Numbered from the stretch's first letter, positions 20,307 to 32,418 are shown. The stretch: DNA of 64,000 bases from Lactarius indigo (GCA_025766275.1 JAFKAC010000110.1:62001-126000), one strand, 5' to 3'. Notes: generated by a model not told the origin, from the sequence alone. Numbers and translations are program-made.

Positions 20307-23286
20307 ATGGCCACCATCACCTCCCATCCCTCTACCACCTCCGCTAAGATCCGTTCAAAGACATCCGAACTTTCCGATCTCTTTCGTGGCCGTCAACACT
20401 CTTCCATCCCTTCTCCCTCAACCGACCCCTCAAACAAGTCAAAGCGTAAGATCCCCCTCTTCAGTCTGCGAAAAAAGTCCCCTGTAGCTCCTCCCAGTCA
20501 CCGCTCTCCTACCCATACTCCCGTACCTACTCCTAGACCTTCTACGAATGCGTACGTCCTCCGTCTATTGATCTTATTCATCCCGACTTCTCATGTTTTT
20601 TCTTCTTTACAATTCGCAGAACACCCTTGGAGCGAAACCCAGCTCAGTCACAGCTTCCGCAGCTCAGCATCCCCTCAGCATCCTTTCCCCCATTGCCTAC
20701 ATTCGAAGACGCGTCGTTTTCCAAACCTTCCTTGATTTCACCTACAAACTCGAGATCCGCGCGGTCTACTACGCGTCCACCCTCTTCCTTCTCTTCTAAT
20801 GGTTTGAACAAGTCACGTACCCCGATGCCAACATCCGCCGTTGTATTGGGGAGCTCGTTCTCGGATTCAGAGCCTCCGCGTTCTGCCAGTGTTAGAACAC
20901 CGACAGTACTTCTCCGATCTTACGCGTCAGATGATGGCGACCGCAACTATCTAACTGCTCGTATCCTCCCCCCCGCCAAACCTCCTCCGACCATCCCTTT
21001 ACCACCACCTCCGGAAGATGACGCGCACTCTATAGACCTGGGTACTCCGACCCCACCGGGCAGTCCCCAAATTTTCTTTCCGGATCACGCTGGACCCTAC
21101 GAGGCCAAGTTATTGTCTTCTCCCAACCGTTGCAGGCCTGCAATATCGACGCCACGATCACCATCGCATAAGTTCACGTCGGGCAGTGAAAGCGCGTCGG
21201 AATCCGCGCAAGGATATGCAAGTGCTAGCGGCTCTGAATCCGCTGCAACTGGTCTCGGCCTTGGTTTCAGGATTCGAACAAGGTCAAGGGTGGGGAGCGA
21301 CAATGACTCCAGTTCTACGTCGCGTGCCGCATCTGTTCATGTCGGCCTTCTCCGGACGCCCAATTCCTTGACAGGGTCAAGGAGCCTATTTCCACCCTTA
21401 CCGAAGTCGCCGGTCATTTTATCGTCGAAGTCGTCACCTCCTGTGCTTTCAACATCTGAGCGAACGGTATCGCCACGCTCGTCTCACTCATCAGCAAAGC
21501 GAGTAAGTCCCCCCATCCAAAGTGCGACTTTGAAACCTCCAAAAATACGTGGGGGGAAACAGCAGGAGCCGGGCACAGCCGCGCCCGGTACGAAGCACGA
21601 GTCTTGGCTTGTAGTTCCAAAAGGTGCGAATACATCGCAGGCTAACCCCCCAGGACATGCCAGCGTCCAAGATTCAAAAGTCACCGTGAGTAGCGTCTTA
21701 CTAAATGATTCCAACGCTAAAGGTATTGTTTTGGACAGGTGCCGTCCGAGCTGAGGGCCCGTGCGGCCTCAGACTCTTGTATGCTTACTTCAACTGCTCC
21801 GGCGTCATCTATTGGCGCCAACTTACTGGCTTCCTCCGCTGTTGGCGCTTCTAGCCAATCAATTACGGCTACGTGGTCGTCATCAGCCCCGATTCCAACG
21901 TCACCCTCAAACTCTTCCAAGTCGCCGTCGACATCACCCGCCTCTTTAACACCGACCAATAGGGTAGGGTCGGGCTCTACTTCCCCTCCACCGGCAGAAC
22001 CATTGCTGGGTCTCCCCAGGTCTAGCCTCTCACGGGTATCCTCTGAAAGCTCGCGGCAAGCTGGCGGGCGGTCTACAAGTTCGCCGTCGTCTAGTGAGTC
22101 CTCGACTCGCACGCTCATCGTACCTACCAGCCCATCATCAGCGTCGAAAGCGTTGTCCGCTTCTGGCACGGACTCCCCGAATAATCTAGCGTCGTCTACT
22201 TCTGGGTCCACGGCACCATCCGCATTCAGGTCTTCACCCGCTATCGTATCCACTACAAGCGTGCGGCGACCTAGAGATGAAAGACCTGCAAATAAGGAAA
22301 AGAGCAAGGATTCTACGTGGCCTTTTCGGTCAGGATCGAATCGGTCCTCACCGACCGTCCCGTCCCCGCTTGTACAATCACACACATCATCTGAGTCTCC
22401 CCCATACGCGCCCCCATCCTCCTTCTCTGCATCAACAATGACTACACAGCCATCTTCGTCTCCGCAGCCACCCCCTTCCCGCGTCGTTGTGCCTATTCTG
22501 CCAACACCCGCGAATATCTTCGCGCTGAAAACCGAAAATGCCGACCTTCGCGCAGAGATCGCATCCTTACGTGGACAGCTGGAGACTGTAGAGCGCGTTG
22601 TACGACGACGTGAACGCGAGATCCGTGGGATGTGCTGGCTGGTCGTCAATTGGAGTGGAGAGAAAAAAGAGGAGTTTGGCTTCACTGCATTCACGGAGCC
22701 CCGCCCGAGCGCCGAGACCACCGAATCTCAAGAGGTACAAGCGGCGGTACGTTACCTTCGTGCCGAGTCTGAGTCGGGGTATGGTCCGGGCAGCGCGTCT
22801 GGTTCCCAGTCGCGCCTGAGCCACTCGAGCGCTTACTCAAGCGTTTACCCGGCTGAGAGTGTTTCTGATGGGAGCGGGAGTGAGGTTGGCATCGCTCAGC
22901 GCTTTGGTCCAGGCCCGAGCGCACGGGCGTCGGAGGACCAGGCCCTCGATGCTGTCCCCGAGCGCACGGTCGTAGAAGCCGAGGACTCAACAGAAGCAGA
23001 AGCAGAAGCAGAACGCCGTTGGAAGGAAGAGGGGCGTGCGTCGCGTGCACTGAAGAGGCTTTCAGCCTCGACGGCGCCGGATCTTTCTGGTGGTGGCCTC
23101 GATAAGGTGGTGGCTGAAGCCCTACAGACGAACAACAATCCGCCACACGGTCCTGCCATGAGCATCGAGCAGGTGATCCAGGGCGATCGTGCGCGTCGTG
23201 AGCGTGTCGGGCTAAAGGGAATGGACGAAGTACTCGATAAGCTGCGTGCTGCGGCTGGGGCGAAGTGCCCCATGACGATACCATGA
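20307..23286 (+). CDS. Ser/Pro-rich coiled-coil protein, 952 aa
   Basis: Three exons: 20307-20551, 20620-21685 and 21739-23286, with GT-AG introns of 68 and 53 bp that keep frame (STN-A-TPLERN; SKVT-VPSELR). ATG 20307 is chosen because it opens the first long frame after the promoter interval. The first 690 residues are low-complexity Ser/Pro/Thr with a basic patch (KSKRKIPLFSLRKK) near residue 45. Around 22530-22640 a predicted coiled coil reads KTENADLRAEIASLRGQLE, followed by REREIRGMCWLVVNW. The C-terminus has an acidic Glu/Ala stretch and ends in SIEQVIQGDRARRE and GMDEVLDKLRAAAG. I do not recognise the family; the architecture suggests a cytoplasmic or cytoskeletal scaffold, which is inference. 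Long antisense ORFs (for example 21717-22721) are codon-bias shadows. Reading frame open over 2.9 kb, so this is a real gene. Confidence 0.8.
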
Positions 23287-24094
23287 GCGCCGCGGGCAGT
23301 AGCTCGTCGATGACGACGATAACGCGTTACGCGTGAGTGAACGGGGAAGGTGACGCGTTCATTTTATTTCGTTCTCATGGGCATGTTTTGCAGATCTCGG
23401 CGTGGATTCTGTTCATGATGACACACACATTCATTCATTCATTCATATTAACTCTCAGTCTGGTCACCTTTGCGGCACAACATTCGTTATTCAATTTTTT
23501 CGTTCTCGTACTCTGCATGCACTATACATCTTTATCATCAACGTTGCATCGTCGTTCGTTCATTTTCTGATCAATACAGATAAAAGTATTTACACCACCC
23601 CAGTCAGGTCCACCTCGACGAAGTCAGCTCTGATCTTAGAAAATACGGACTTCCCACTGGGAGTACTCACTGGACGCCTGCATGCATCTTGTTGGTCTTT
23701 CTTTTTTGTCGAGAGAGAGCAATGTTGTCTTGTACTGGTGGCCTATATTGTGTAGCAATTCTTATACTACAGTAATGACAAGTGCGTTCATTCTTGGGGG
23801 TGTTAGACAGTTCGACCCGGGTAAACGGTGACCGGTGACCGGACGAAGCGACCGCGTGAGCTGTGTCGGAATGCTCAGATAGACTTCTAATTCCACCTGT
23901 CATGGCAAGTACGTGTCTCCACTGGCTTGTTTACTGTAGCTATGAGCGCTCGTCTCCACTCCTTTCATGTTATCTATTCACCCTCTTATCTCTATGGAAC
24001 TCCATCGGGCCTCCTTTTTCTCAAGCCCCACTTTTCCCCGACCTCTTATAAGCTTGGTCTGTCTTTCTCTAGGCCCCAAGCATAAGGTCGAGTG
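23287..24094. other. 3' region and spacer
   Basis: AT-rich sequence with a (CATT)n-like run (ATTCATTCATTCAT near 23430). Presumably holds the 3' UTR of the Ser/Pro-rich gene. No gene recognised. Confidence 0.4.
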
Positions 24095-26078
24095 ATGTTG
24101 GCAGACATTCGAAAACAGCGCAAACAAGCCATTGCCAGTGCTGATGAAGAGCCACTTGCCGAGCTCGGTTACAAGCAGGAATTCCGGCGAGCCTTCAAGC
24201 CAATCGAGGTATTTTTTTGTCCTTACTTTCCCATCACTTACTCAGGGACGTTCTGGTGAATTTCGCCTTACTCTCGCCCGGACCGTTCCGGGCCGGTGCT
24301 CCCGTGACCGAATGCGCAAGCTGCGTATTTGGTAGGGGCAAGCGTTCGGGCTGAATCTTTGGACTTCCCGGGGTTTCGTACCTCGATTACTATACCAACG
24401 CAGCTCCTTTTCTTTCTCAGTTTACGATTACTTTTGTTTGATGAATCCTAGGGCGCAAGACAAATCAAGCACGAGCCACGCCGAGCCTCATGTTACAAGG
24501 GCAGGGGGCCACATGTTCACAGCGCCGCGACGTCTCGATTCCCCTTCATCCACATCCTCTACGACTCAGTTTCTATCCATCACGACCACGACCACGAATC
24601 CTTACGATTATCACCCCGTTTTACCTTACGACGATACGATTACTTTACGACGCGACGATACAATTACTTTACGACGGATTGATGTCTTATGATATCTTAC
24701 GGACTGACGCTTACGATTTCAGACTGGCTAGGTAGTATAAAATGTATTGCTGTTGGTCTGGAATCTATCACCCAGTTGTTCTCGAATCACGCTTGACTAC
24801 CCGTGCGTTTTACTACTCGACTCCTTTCCACTCGTCTCTATCGGCTCGCGCATTTTCGCGTGACTCGTCACATCACATCGTCACAGCGTTTCTACGTTCA
24901 GGTTTTCGGAATCACGTTTAGCATCGTTGGTCTCTTGCCATCTATCGTGTTTGTCCCAGTTCTCCTTTCCAGTCTCTGACTACAGCTCGGTCTTGCTCTA
25001 CTCGTTACTGAATGGTGGTCCTGCGGCCATGGTTTGGGGGGTCCGTTTCGTTTCACTCCTTACAAAAAAATCCTACAATGTACTCAATGGTTTCCCTAGT
25101 GGGCCATCGCCAGTTTCTTCATCTTCATTGTCGGCCTGTTGGTAGCAGAACTTGCCTCAGCAGCTCCGACATCAGGTGGCGTATGTTGACGCCCAAAATC
25201 ATTGACCCACTCTCTGCACATAACACAGTTGTATTTTCAGACGCACTCTTTATCCTCCCCAAAATGGCATAATCTTCTAGCTTGGATCGTCGGATGTCAG
25301 TCTTGCGAGTCAGGAGTGGTGACACCGTCTTACCTTTCTCTTTTACGTAGATGCCAATACCATTGGGTCCATCGCTGCGGTCACTTCAATTGACTGGGGC
25401 GCGGCGATTTAAATCATGGCTGCGGCTGGCATTGGGTCACATGGTTCCTTTACCCCTACGAATTCGCAAACTTTGTTTGTTGCTCCACTCTTATTCCTCG
25501 TTCCAACTTGCTCACCAGGGTTACTTGCAGTGGCGTGTACGTCGGCATCGTGCTTAGTCATGCCATTATATGCTGTTTGGGGACAATTGTATTGGCACAA
25601 TTGCAGAATGTGTATGTTGCATTGAACATATTGTGAGCTCTTTTTCCAAATGCTATTTTGTGCGATACGCTCAATCCCAATACCTCCCAGGCTCTGTCTT
25701 GCTGTCATTATCGCGCTCCCTGCTGTGACTTCCAGGGAACTCAAGAATAGCGCAAGCTATGCCCTTGGAAACTTCACGAATTGGGCATCCACTCCTAATT
25801 CATGTGGCAACTGAACACTGACCTAGGAACTACAGTGTATGACTGGCCAAATGGCTTTGCATTTATCTTGAGCTTCTTGGCACCGCTTTGGACCATATGT
25901 GCGTCTTGCTTTTCAAATCAGTGCCTGTGACCGTGTGCAGACCAATTCCTCCCTACCATACAGGCTCGTTTGACTCCGCTGTACATATCTCTGAGGAGGC
26001 TTCAAATGCAGTAATTGCTGTTCCATGGGGCATCATCTGGGCCATCGGTATGGGTGGGGTTCTTGGGTGGGGTACGTC
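24095..26078 (+). pseudogene. Amino-acid/GABA permease pseudogene (APC family)
   Basis: APC-family permeases are 12-TM plasma- or vacuolar-membrane amino-acid transporters. ATG 24095 starts MLADIRKQRKQAIASADEE and LAELGYKQEFRRAFKPIE, the family's N-terminal signature. After a gap of about 690 bp the protein resumes at 24902 with VFGITFSIVGLLPSIV. Later pieces in different frames read VGLLVAELASAAPTSGG (about 25120-25185), THSLSSPKWHNLLAWIVG, TSIDWGAAI then a stop, MAAAGIGSHGSFTPTNSQTL, and finally HISEEASNAVIAVPWGIIWA (about 25986-26045). Multiple stops and shifts make it non-functional. The last recognisable residues (GVLGW, about 26065) lie just left of the 44-bp tandem array, so the 3' end is missing. 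Confidence 0.75.
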
Positions 26079-26119
26079 TCATCTTGAGCCCATGACGCAA
26101 ATCCTTGCGATAGACTTGG

Positions 26120-26668
26120 TAAAGCCCATGTGCAATTGTGCCGTGTCAGTCGGCAAAGCCCATGTGGGCCCATTGTTAATATAATGTGCATATATTCGTA
26201 TGGGCCCACCAGGCTTGTCTGCAAACAGTCTCGTGTGGGCCCACATTATCTGTACCGCTGGTAGGATAGCTGCCAAACGAATCGCTTGCATGGGCCCACA
26301 ATGCACCTATGACATTTGTCCCGATGAGATTGTAATTGGCCCATGCTGCCAAGGTGCGCATGCTGCCGATGAGCTTGCATTGGCCCATTCTTTGCATGAG
26401 TGAATTCTGCCGAACAGCTTGTATTGGCCCATTCTGCCCATGGGTGAATTCTGCCAAACAGTTTGTATTGGCCCACACTGCCAATGTGTACATGCTACCG
26501 ATGGGTTTGTATTGGCCCACACTGCCGATGTGTACATGCTGCCGATGGGTTTGTAGTGGCCCATGGTGCTCATGTATTTTCTGCTGACAAGCTTGTATTG
26601 GCCTATTCTCCCCATGGGTGAATTCTGCCGAATAGCTTGTATTGGCCCCTGGCGCCGATGTGTGTATT
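26120..26668. repeat. Tandem array, about 44-bp unit
   Basis: Diverged head-to-tail units of the form TTGTATTGGCCCA..CTGCC.ATG..T..ATTCTGCCGAACAG; phase is clear from the TTGTATTGGCCCA words near 26420, 26464, 26508, 26600 and 26638. About 12 copies, the left ones more diverged. ORFs in it are repeat artefacts. Confidence 0.8.
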
Positions 26669-26747
26669 ATATATAGACGAATGATAACTGGGTTCAGGGT
26701 TCACTGTGGGTTCTGGGTCTATTTTGACTTAGGGTTACCGCATATAT

Positions 26748-26801
26748 CCAAGTAATGGTCCCGCGTTTGACCATCATTGACAAATGCGGGACCATTACTT
26801 G
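26748..26801. repeat. 22-bp inverted repeat (hairpin)
   Basis: CCAAGTAATGGTCCCGCGTTTG and the inverse complement of CAAATGCGGGACCATTACTTGG differ at one position and are separated by about 10 bases. Its function is unknown; it may be a small MITE relic. Confidence 0.8.
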
Positions 26802-26856
26802 GCCCGCGTTTATGAGCACTTTTTACACACCCTAGGGGTGAATTCAGCAGCATGCC

Positions 26857-26890
26857 CAGGGGTGGGCCAGGGGTGGGCCAGGGGTGGGCT
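26857..26890. repeat. 11-bp tandem repeat (CAGGGGTGGGC)x3
   Basis: Three direct copies at the left border of the 157-bp satellite. Confidence 0.85.
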
Positions 26891-26914
26891 AGGCACATCA
26901 TTAACAACATGTAC

Positions 26915-29455
26915 ACTCTATATGCAGTCTGTGAGCATCCTAGATGCTCACAGATGAGTACAGATACTCAGTGTCATGTGCTGTGATGCAGAATTGATGT
27001 GTGTGCACATCAAACAGATATAATGCTTGAGACATAGAAGATGCATACAATCATGTGTGCACATAATGTGCAGTCTGTGTGCAGTGTGTGAGCGTCCAGG
27101 ACGCTCACAGATGAGTACAGACACTCCATGTCACGTGCTGTGATGCAGAATTGGTGTGTGCACGTGTCAAATAGATATAATTCTTGAAACACAGAAGATG
27201 CATACAATCATGTGTGCACATAATGTGCAGTCTGTGTGCAGTGTGTGAGCGTCCAGGACGCTCACAGATGAGTACAGACACTCAGTGTCATGTGCTGTGA
27301 TATAGAATTGATGTGTGCGCGCATCAAACAAATATAATTCTTGAAACACAGAAGATGCATACAATCATGTGTGCACATAATGTGCAGTGTGTAAGCAGTG
27401 TGTGAGCGTCCAGGACGCTCGCAGATGAGTACAGACACTCAGTGGCACATTCTCAGATACAGAATTGATACACATGCATATTAAACAAATCTGAATGCTT
27501 GAGACACAGCAGGTGCACATAATCATGTGTGCACATAATGTGCAGTCTGTGTATGGTATGTGAGCGTCCAGGACGCTCACAGATGAGTACAGACACTCCA
27601 TGTCACGTGCTGTGATGCAGAATTGATGTGTGCGCGCATCAAATAAATATAATGCTTAAGACACAGCAGATGCACACAATCATGTATGCACATAATGTGC
27701 AGTCTGTGTGCAGTGTGTGAGCGTCCAGGACGCTCACAGATGAGTACAGACACTCCATTTCACGTGCTGTGATGCAGAATTGATGTGTGTGCGCATCAAA
27801 TAAATATAATGCTTAAGACACAGCAGATGCACACAATCATATATGCACATAATGTGCAGTCTGCGTGCAGCGTGTGAGCATCCAGGACGCTCGCAGATGA
27901 GTACAGACACTCAGTGGCACATTCTCAGATACAGAATTGATACACATGCATATTAAACAAATCTGAATGCTTGAGACACAGAAGGTGCACATAATCATGT
28001 GTGCACATAATGTGCAGTCTGTGTATGGTATGTGAGCGTCCAGGACGCTCACAGATGAGTACAGACACTCCATGTCACGTGCTGTGATGCAGAATTGATG
28101 TGTGCGCGCATCAAATAAATATAATGCTTAAGACACAGCAGATGCACACAATCATGTATGCACATAATGTGCAGTCTGTGTATGGTATGTGAGCGTCCAG
28201 GACGCTCACAGATGAGTACAGACACTCCATGTCATGTGCTGTGATGCAGAATTGATGTGTGCATGCATCAAATAGATATAATGCTTGAGACATAGAAGAT
28301 GCATACAATTATATGTGCACATAATGTGCAGTCTGTGTGCAGTGTGTGAGCGTCCAGGACGCTCACAGATGAGTACAGACACTCCATGTCACATGCTATG
28401 ATGCAGAATTGGTGTGTGCGCGTGTCAAATAGATATAATTCTTGAAACACAGAAGATGCATACAATCATGTGTGCACATAATGTGCAGTGTGTGTGCAGT
28501 GTGTGAGCGTCCTGGACGCTCACAGATGAGTACAGACACTCCATGTCATGTGCTGTGATGTAGAATTGATGTGTCCATGCATCAAACAATTATAATGCTT
28601 GAAACACAAAAGATGCACACAATCATATGTGCACATAATGTGCAGTTTGTGTATAGTATGTGAGCGTCCAGGACGCTCACAGATGAGTACAGACACTCAG
28701 TGTCATGTGCTATGATGCAGAATTGAGACATGTGCACATTAAACAAACCTAAATGCTTGAGACACAGCAGATGCACACAATCATGTGTGCATATAATGCG
28801 CACTGTGTGTGCATTGTGTGAGCATCCAGGACGCTCATATATGAGTACAGACACTCACTGGCACATGCCCAGGCATAGAACTGATGCACATGCATATCAA
28901 ACAAATTAGATTACCTTAAGACACAGTAGGTGCACACAATTGTGTGTGCACATGATGTGCAATGTGTATGCAGTGTATGAGCGTCCAGGACGCTCATTAA
29001 TGAGCTTAGACACTCAATTGCCCATGCTGAGATACATAACCGATTCACACACACATCAAACAAATCTAAATGCCTGAGACACAGCAGATACACACAATCA
29101 TGTGTGCACACAATGTGTAGTCTATGTGCAGTGCATGAGCGTCCTGGACGCTCACACATGAGTACAGACACTCACTGGCACATGCTCAGGCATAGAACTG
29201 ATGCACACATACATAAAACAAGTCATATTGCCTTGAGACATAGGAGGTGCACACAATCATGTGTGTACATGATGTGCAGTCTGCATGCAGTGTGTGAGCG
29301 TCCAGGACGCTCGCAGATGAGTACAGACACTCACTGGCATGTGCTCAGGCATAGAACTGACGTATACACACATCAAACAAGTCAGATGGCTTTGAGACAC
29401 AGAAAGTGCATGCAATCATGCGGGTATATTATGAGTATCCAGGACACTCATAGCT
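26915..29455. repeat. Satellite array, 157-bp unit, about 17 copies
   Basis: Units repeat every 157 bp. The conserved palindromic core GAGCGTCCAGGACGCTC is seen near 27089, 27246, 27403, 27567, 27719, 28036, 28193, 28349, 28505, 28663, 28979, 29138 and 29298, with variants in the rest. Units of three types alternate in part: 27365-27836 and 27837-28308 form a 472-bp (3-unit) higher-order repeat. The right-hand copies are more diverged. No function can be read off; a satellite-DNA (centromeric or subtelomeric-type) role is inference. Confidence 0.9.
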
Positions 29456-29571
29456 AAGCTCAGCTGAGCTCAACAGAACCTCCTATTATGTACAGAGGTG
29501 CAATACTGTTGGCTAGAGGTACTATATATTATGAGCTTGGGTTGGAGGTGGGACTTCACAGACCACATGAT

Positions 29572-29625
29572 AAACCCTAACCCTATGTTAGGGTTATATC
29601 CAAACTACCCTTAATTACCCTTAAC
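29572..29625. repeat. Telomere-like interstitial motifs, left
   Basis: AAACCCTAACCCTATGTTAGGGTT followed by CCCTTAATTACCCTTAAC: two CCCTAA units facing one TTAGGG. Far too short for a telomere; may be a healed end or chance within AT-rich DNA. Confidence 0.55.
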
Positions 29626-29879
29626 TGATACCATCTGATTAGATCATGCAGAATTACACCTACATATATACATATATAGAATTATATATGTCCAGAAAGC
29701 TTGAGTATGTGGATGTCCACTTCCTGGCCTTCTATGGGGTACAGACAACTTGGTAGACACTGCATATGCATAAGATGGCTACACACTTTCTAACTTGGCA
29801 TGTGCATCTAGTATATACAAAGGTGTATGAGTACTTCACAAATGCATCATATTTTGTGTGTTTGGGACACCTCACAGGT

Positions 29880-29903
29880 ATGCGGGCGTCCTTGGACGCT
29901 CGC
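29880..29903. repeat. Stray copy of the palindromic core
   Basis: GCGGGCGTCCTTGGACGCTCGC, a 10-bp-arm palindrome like the 157-bp satellite core but isolated about 430 bp beyond the array. Confidence 0.75.
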
Positions 29904-30157
29904 AGGTATGTGAGATGTCCCTTAGGGTTATGAGCCACTTTGCAGTACCCCTAGGGGTGGACGTAGGGGTGGTGTTCATTGTAGGCGGGGTTTAGGCTTT
30001 GCCTAGGTATGGGCCTCAGGTGGACTTAAGGCAGTCACCTAGAGCTCATGCAATTCTTATAGGTTTCTGTACATGTGTACATCAAATACTCCATATGCAT
30101 GCCAAAATGTATTAGGTGCACACATGTCCAAAGACTCAATTAACTTGACCCAAACTC

Positions 30158-31712
30158 AAGAGTGACACTGAGAAAAGGAGTCCCGGACTCCTCACATGTA
30201 CACCACCCTCTTATAGCCCAATTTCTAGAGTGACACTGAGAAAAGGAGTCCCGGACTCCTCACACATACACCACCCTCTTACAGCCAAATTTCCAGAGTG
30301 ACATTGAGAAAAGGAGTCCCGGACTCCTCACACGTACACCACCCTCTACATCCCCAATTTCCAGAGTGACACTGAGAAAAGGAGTCCAGGACTCCTCACA
30401 CATACACCACCCTCTTACAGCCAAATTTCCAGAGTGACACTGAGAAAAGGAGTCCAGGACTCCTCACACATACACCACCCTCTTACAGCCAAATTTCCAG
30501 AGTGACACCAAGAAAAGGAGTCCTGGACTCCTCACATGTACACCACCCTCTTACAGCCAAATTTCCAGAGTGACATTGAGAAAAGGAGTCCCGGACTCCT
30601 CACACGTACACCACCCTCTTACAGCCAAATTTCCAGAGCGACATTGAGAAAAGGAGTCCCGGACTTCTCACATGTACACCACCCTCTTACAGCCAAATTT
30701 CTAGAGCGACACCAAGAAAAGGAGTCCCGGACTCCTCACATGTACACCACCCTCTTACAGCCAAATTTCCAGAGTGACATCGAGAAAAGGAGTCCCAGAC
30801 TCCTCACACGTACACCACCCTCTTACAGCCAAATTTCCAGAGCAACACCGAGAAAAGGAGTCCCGGACTCCTCACATGTACACCACCCTCTTACAGCCAA
30901 ATTTCCAGAGCAACACCGAGAAAAGGAGTCCCGGACTCCTCACATGTACACCACCCTCTTATAGCCAAATTTCTAGAGCGACACCAAGAAAAGGAGTCCC
31001 GGACTTCTCGCATGTACACCACCCTCTTACAGCCAAATTTCCAGAGTGACACCGAGAAAAGGAGTCCCGGACTCCTCACACATACACCACCCTCTTACAG
31101 CCAAATTTCCAGAGCAACACCGAGAAAAGGAGTCCCAGACTCCTCACACGTACACCACCCTCTTACAGCCAAATTTCCAGAGCAACACTGAGAAAAGGAG
31201 TCCTGGACTCCTCACACATACACCACCCTCTTACAGCCAAATTTCCAGAGCAACACCGAGAAAAGGAGTCCCGGACTCCTCACACGTACACCACCCTCTT
31301 ACAGCCAAATTTCCAGAGCAACACCGAGAAAAGGAGTCCAGGACTCCTCACATGTACACCACCCTCTTATAGCCAAATTTCCAGAGCAACACTGAGAAAA
31401 GGAGTCCCGGACTCCTCACACGTACACCACCCTCTTCAGCCAAATTTCCAGAGCAACACCAAGAAAAGGAGTCCCGGACTCCTCACATGTACACCACCCT
31501 CTTACAGCCCAATTTCTAGAGCAACACTGAGAAAAGGAGTCCAGGACTCCTCACGTACACACCATCCTCTTATAGCCCAATTTCTCAAGTATGACACTGA
31601 GAAAAGGAGTCCTAGACTCCTCACATGCACACCACCCTCTTATAGCCCAATTTATCAAGCATAACACTGAGAAAAGGAGTCCTAGACTCCTTACACATAC
31701 ACCACCATATTA
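30158..31712. repeat. Satellite array, 68-bp unit, about 22 copies
   Basis: Homogeneous head-to-tail units of 68 bp: AGAGTGACACYGAGAAAAGG, then the palindrome AGGAGTCCCGGACTCCT (centre base C, A or T), then CACAYRTACACCACCCTCTT, ACAGCCAAATTTCC. Length changes at the right end (31550-31700) mark the decayed border. It lacks variable spacers, so it is not CRISPR-like. Repeat-encoded ORFs up to 142 codons on both strands are artefacts. Confidence 0.93.
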
Positions 31713-31944
31713 CTATACATATTTAATACATGCATAATGTACCATGTGCTAATAACATGTTCACATATAATGTGCATGCTGTGACAGTTAAAACATTATT
31801 ATCAGGGTATATTACTAAAGTGTCATTGATGTCTGATTTGTTTCCATGCACACATGCACCAAACACTCTGCTCTACATAGTAGATCTGAGATGCATACTG
31901 CACACCAATGCCCAGCCAACAATATGACCATATATTAGGCACAT

Positions 31945-31992
31945 AGAGTTAAGGTTAAGGTTAACATCAAACCCTAAAATAGGGTTAGGGTT
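31945..31992. repeat. Telomere-like interstitial motifs, right
   Basis: GTTAAGGTTAAGGTTAAC followed by AAACCCTAAAATAGGGTTAGGGTT; abuts the foldback element. Together with 29572-29625 these motifs bracket the 68-bp array. Confidence 0.55.
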
Positions 31993-32418
31993 TGTTGTGT
32001 TCACATAGGCGGCAGCTTTTGAATACATAAATGTAAGTTTTGATGATGATCTGCAGGTAAACTGTCTGATTTTTGATATCCCATGTGCAGTTAATAGTGA
32101 TATGACTTAAGGGTGTAATACAGTCCATGATTTGTATCACTGGGATGTTGTACTGTGATTTTGAGCTGAAGAGCTATACTGTACAGTGGCGAGTGAGCAA
32201 CGCGATAACGCGAACAAGCCATGCTGTACAGTACAGCTCTTCAGCTCAAAATCACAGTACAACATCCCAGTGATACAAATCATGGACTGTATTACACCCT
32301 TAAGTCATATCACTATTAACTGCACATGGGATATCAACAATCAGACAGTTTACCTGCAGATCATCATCAAAACTTACATTTATGTATTCAAAAGCTGCCC
32401 CCTATGTGAACACAACAA
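31993..32418. mobile_element. Foldback element, ~190-bp inverted arms
   Basis: Left arm from TTGTTGTGTTCACATAGG (31993) to about 32188 is matched in inverse complement by about 32226 to 32418 (ending CCTATGTGAACACAACAA), with only a few mismatches over about 190 bp. The centre of about 35 bp contains GGCGAGTGAGCAACGCGATA. It has no coding capacity. It could be a MITE/foldback transposon or an inverted duplication of one arm; a transcript would form a long hairpin. Confidence 0.85.

Noticed and set aside
21717..22721. 334-codon minus-strand ORF
   Set aside because: It lies antisense to the third exon of the Ser/Pro-rich gene; its Asp/Gly/Val-rich composition is the mirror of Ser/Thr/Pro codons on the real strand.
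30536..31372. Repeat-encoded ORFs of 91-142 codons
   Set aside because: They arise because 68-bp units run through successive frames without stops; no start context or domain, and similar ORFs occur on both strands.
30158..31712. CRISPR-like array
   Set aside because: The 68-bp units are tandem with no variable spacers, and the genome is eukaryotic.
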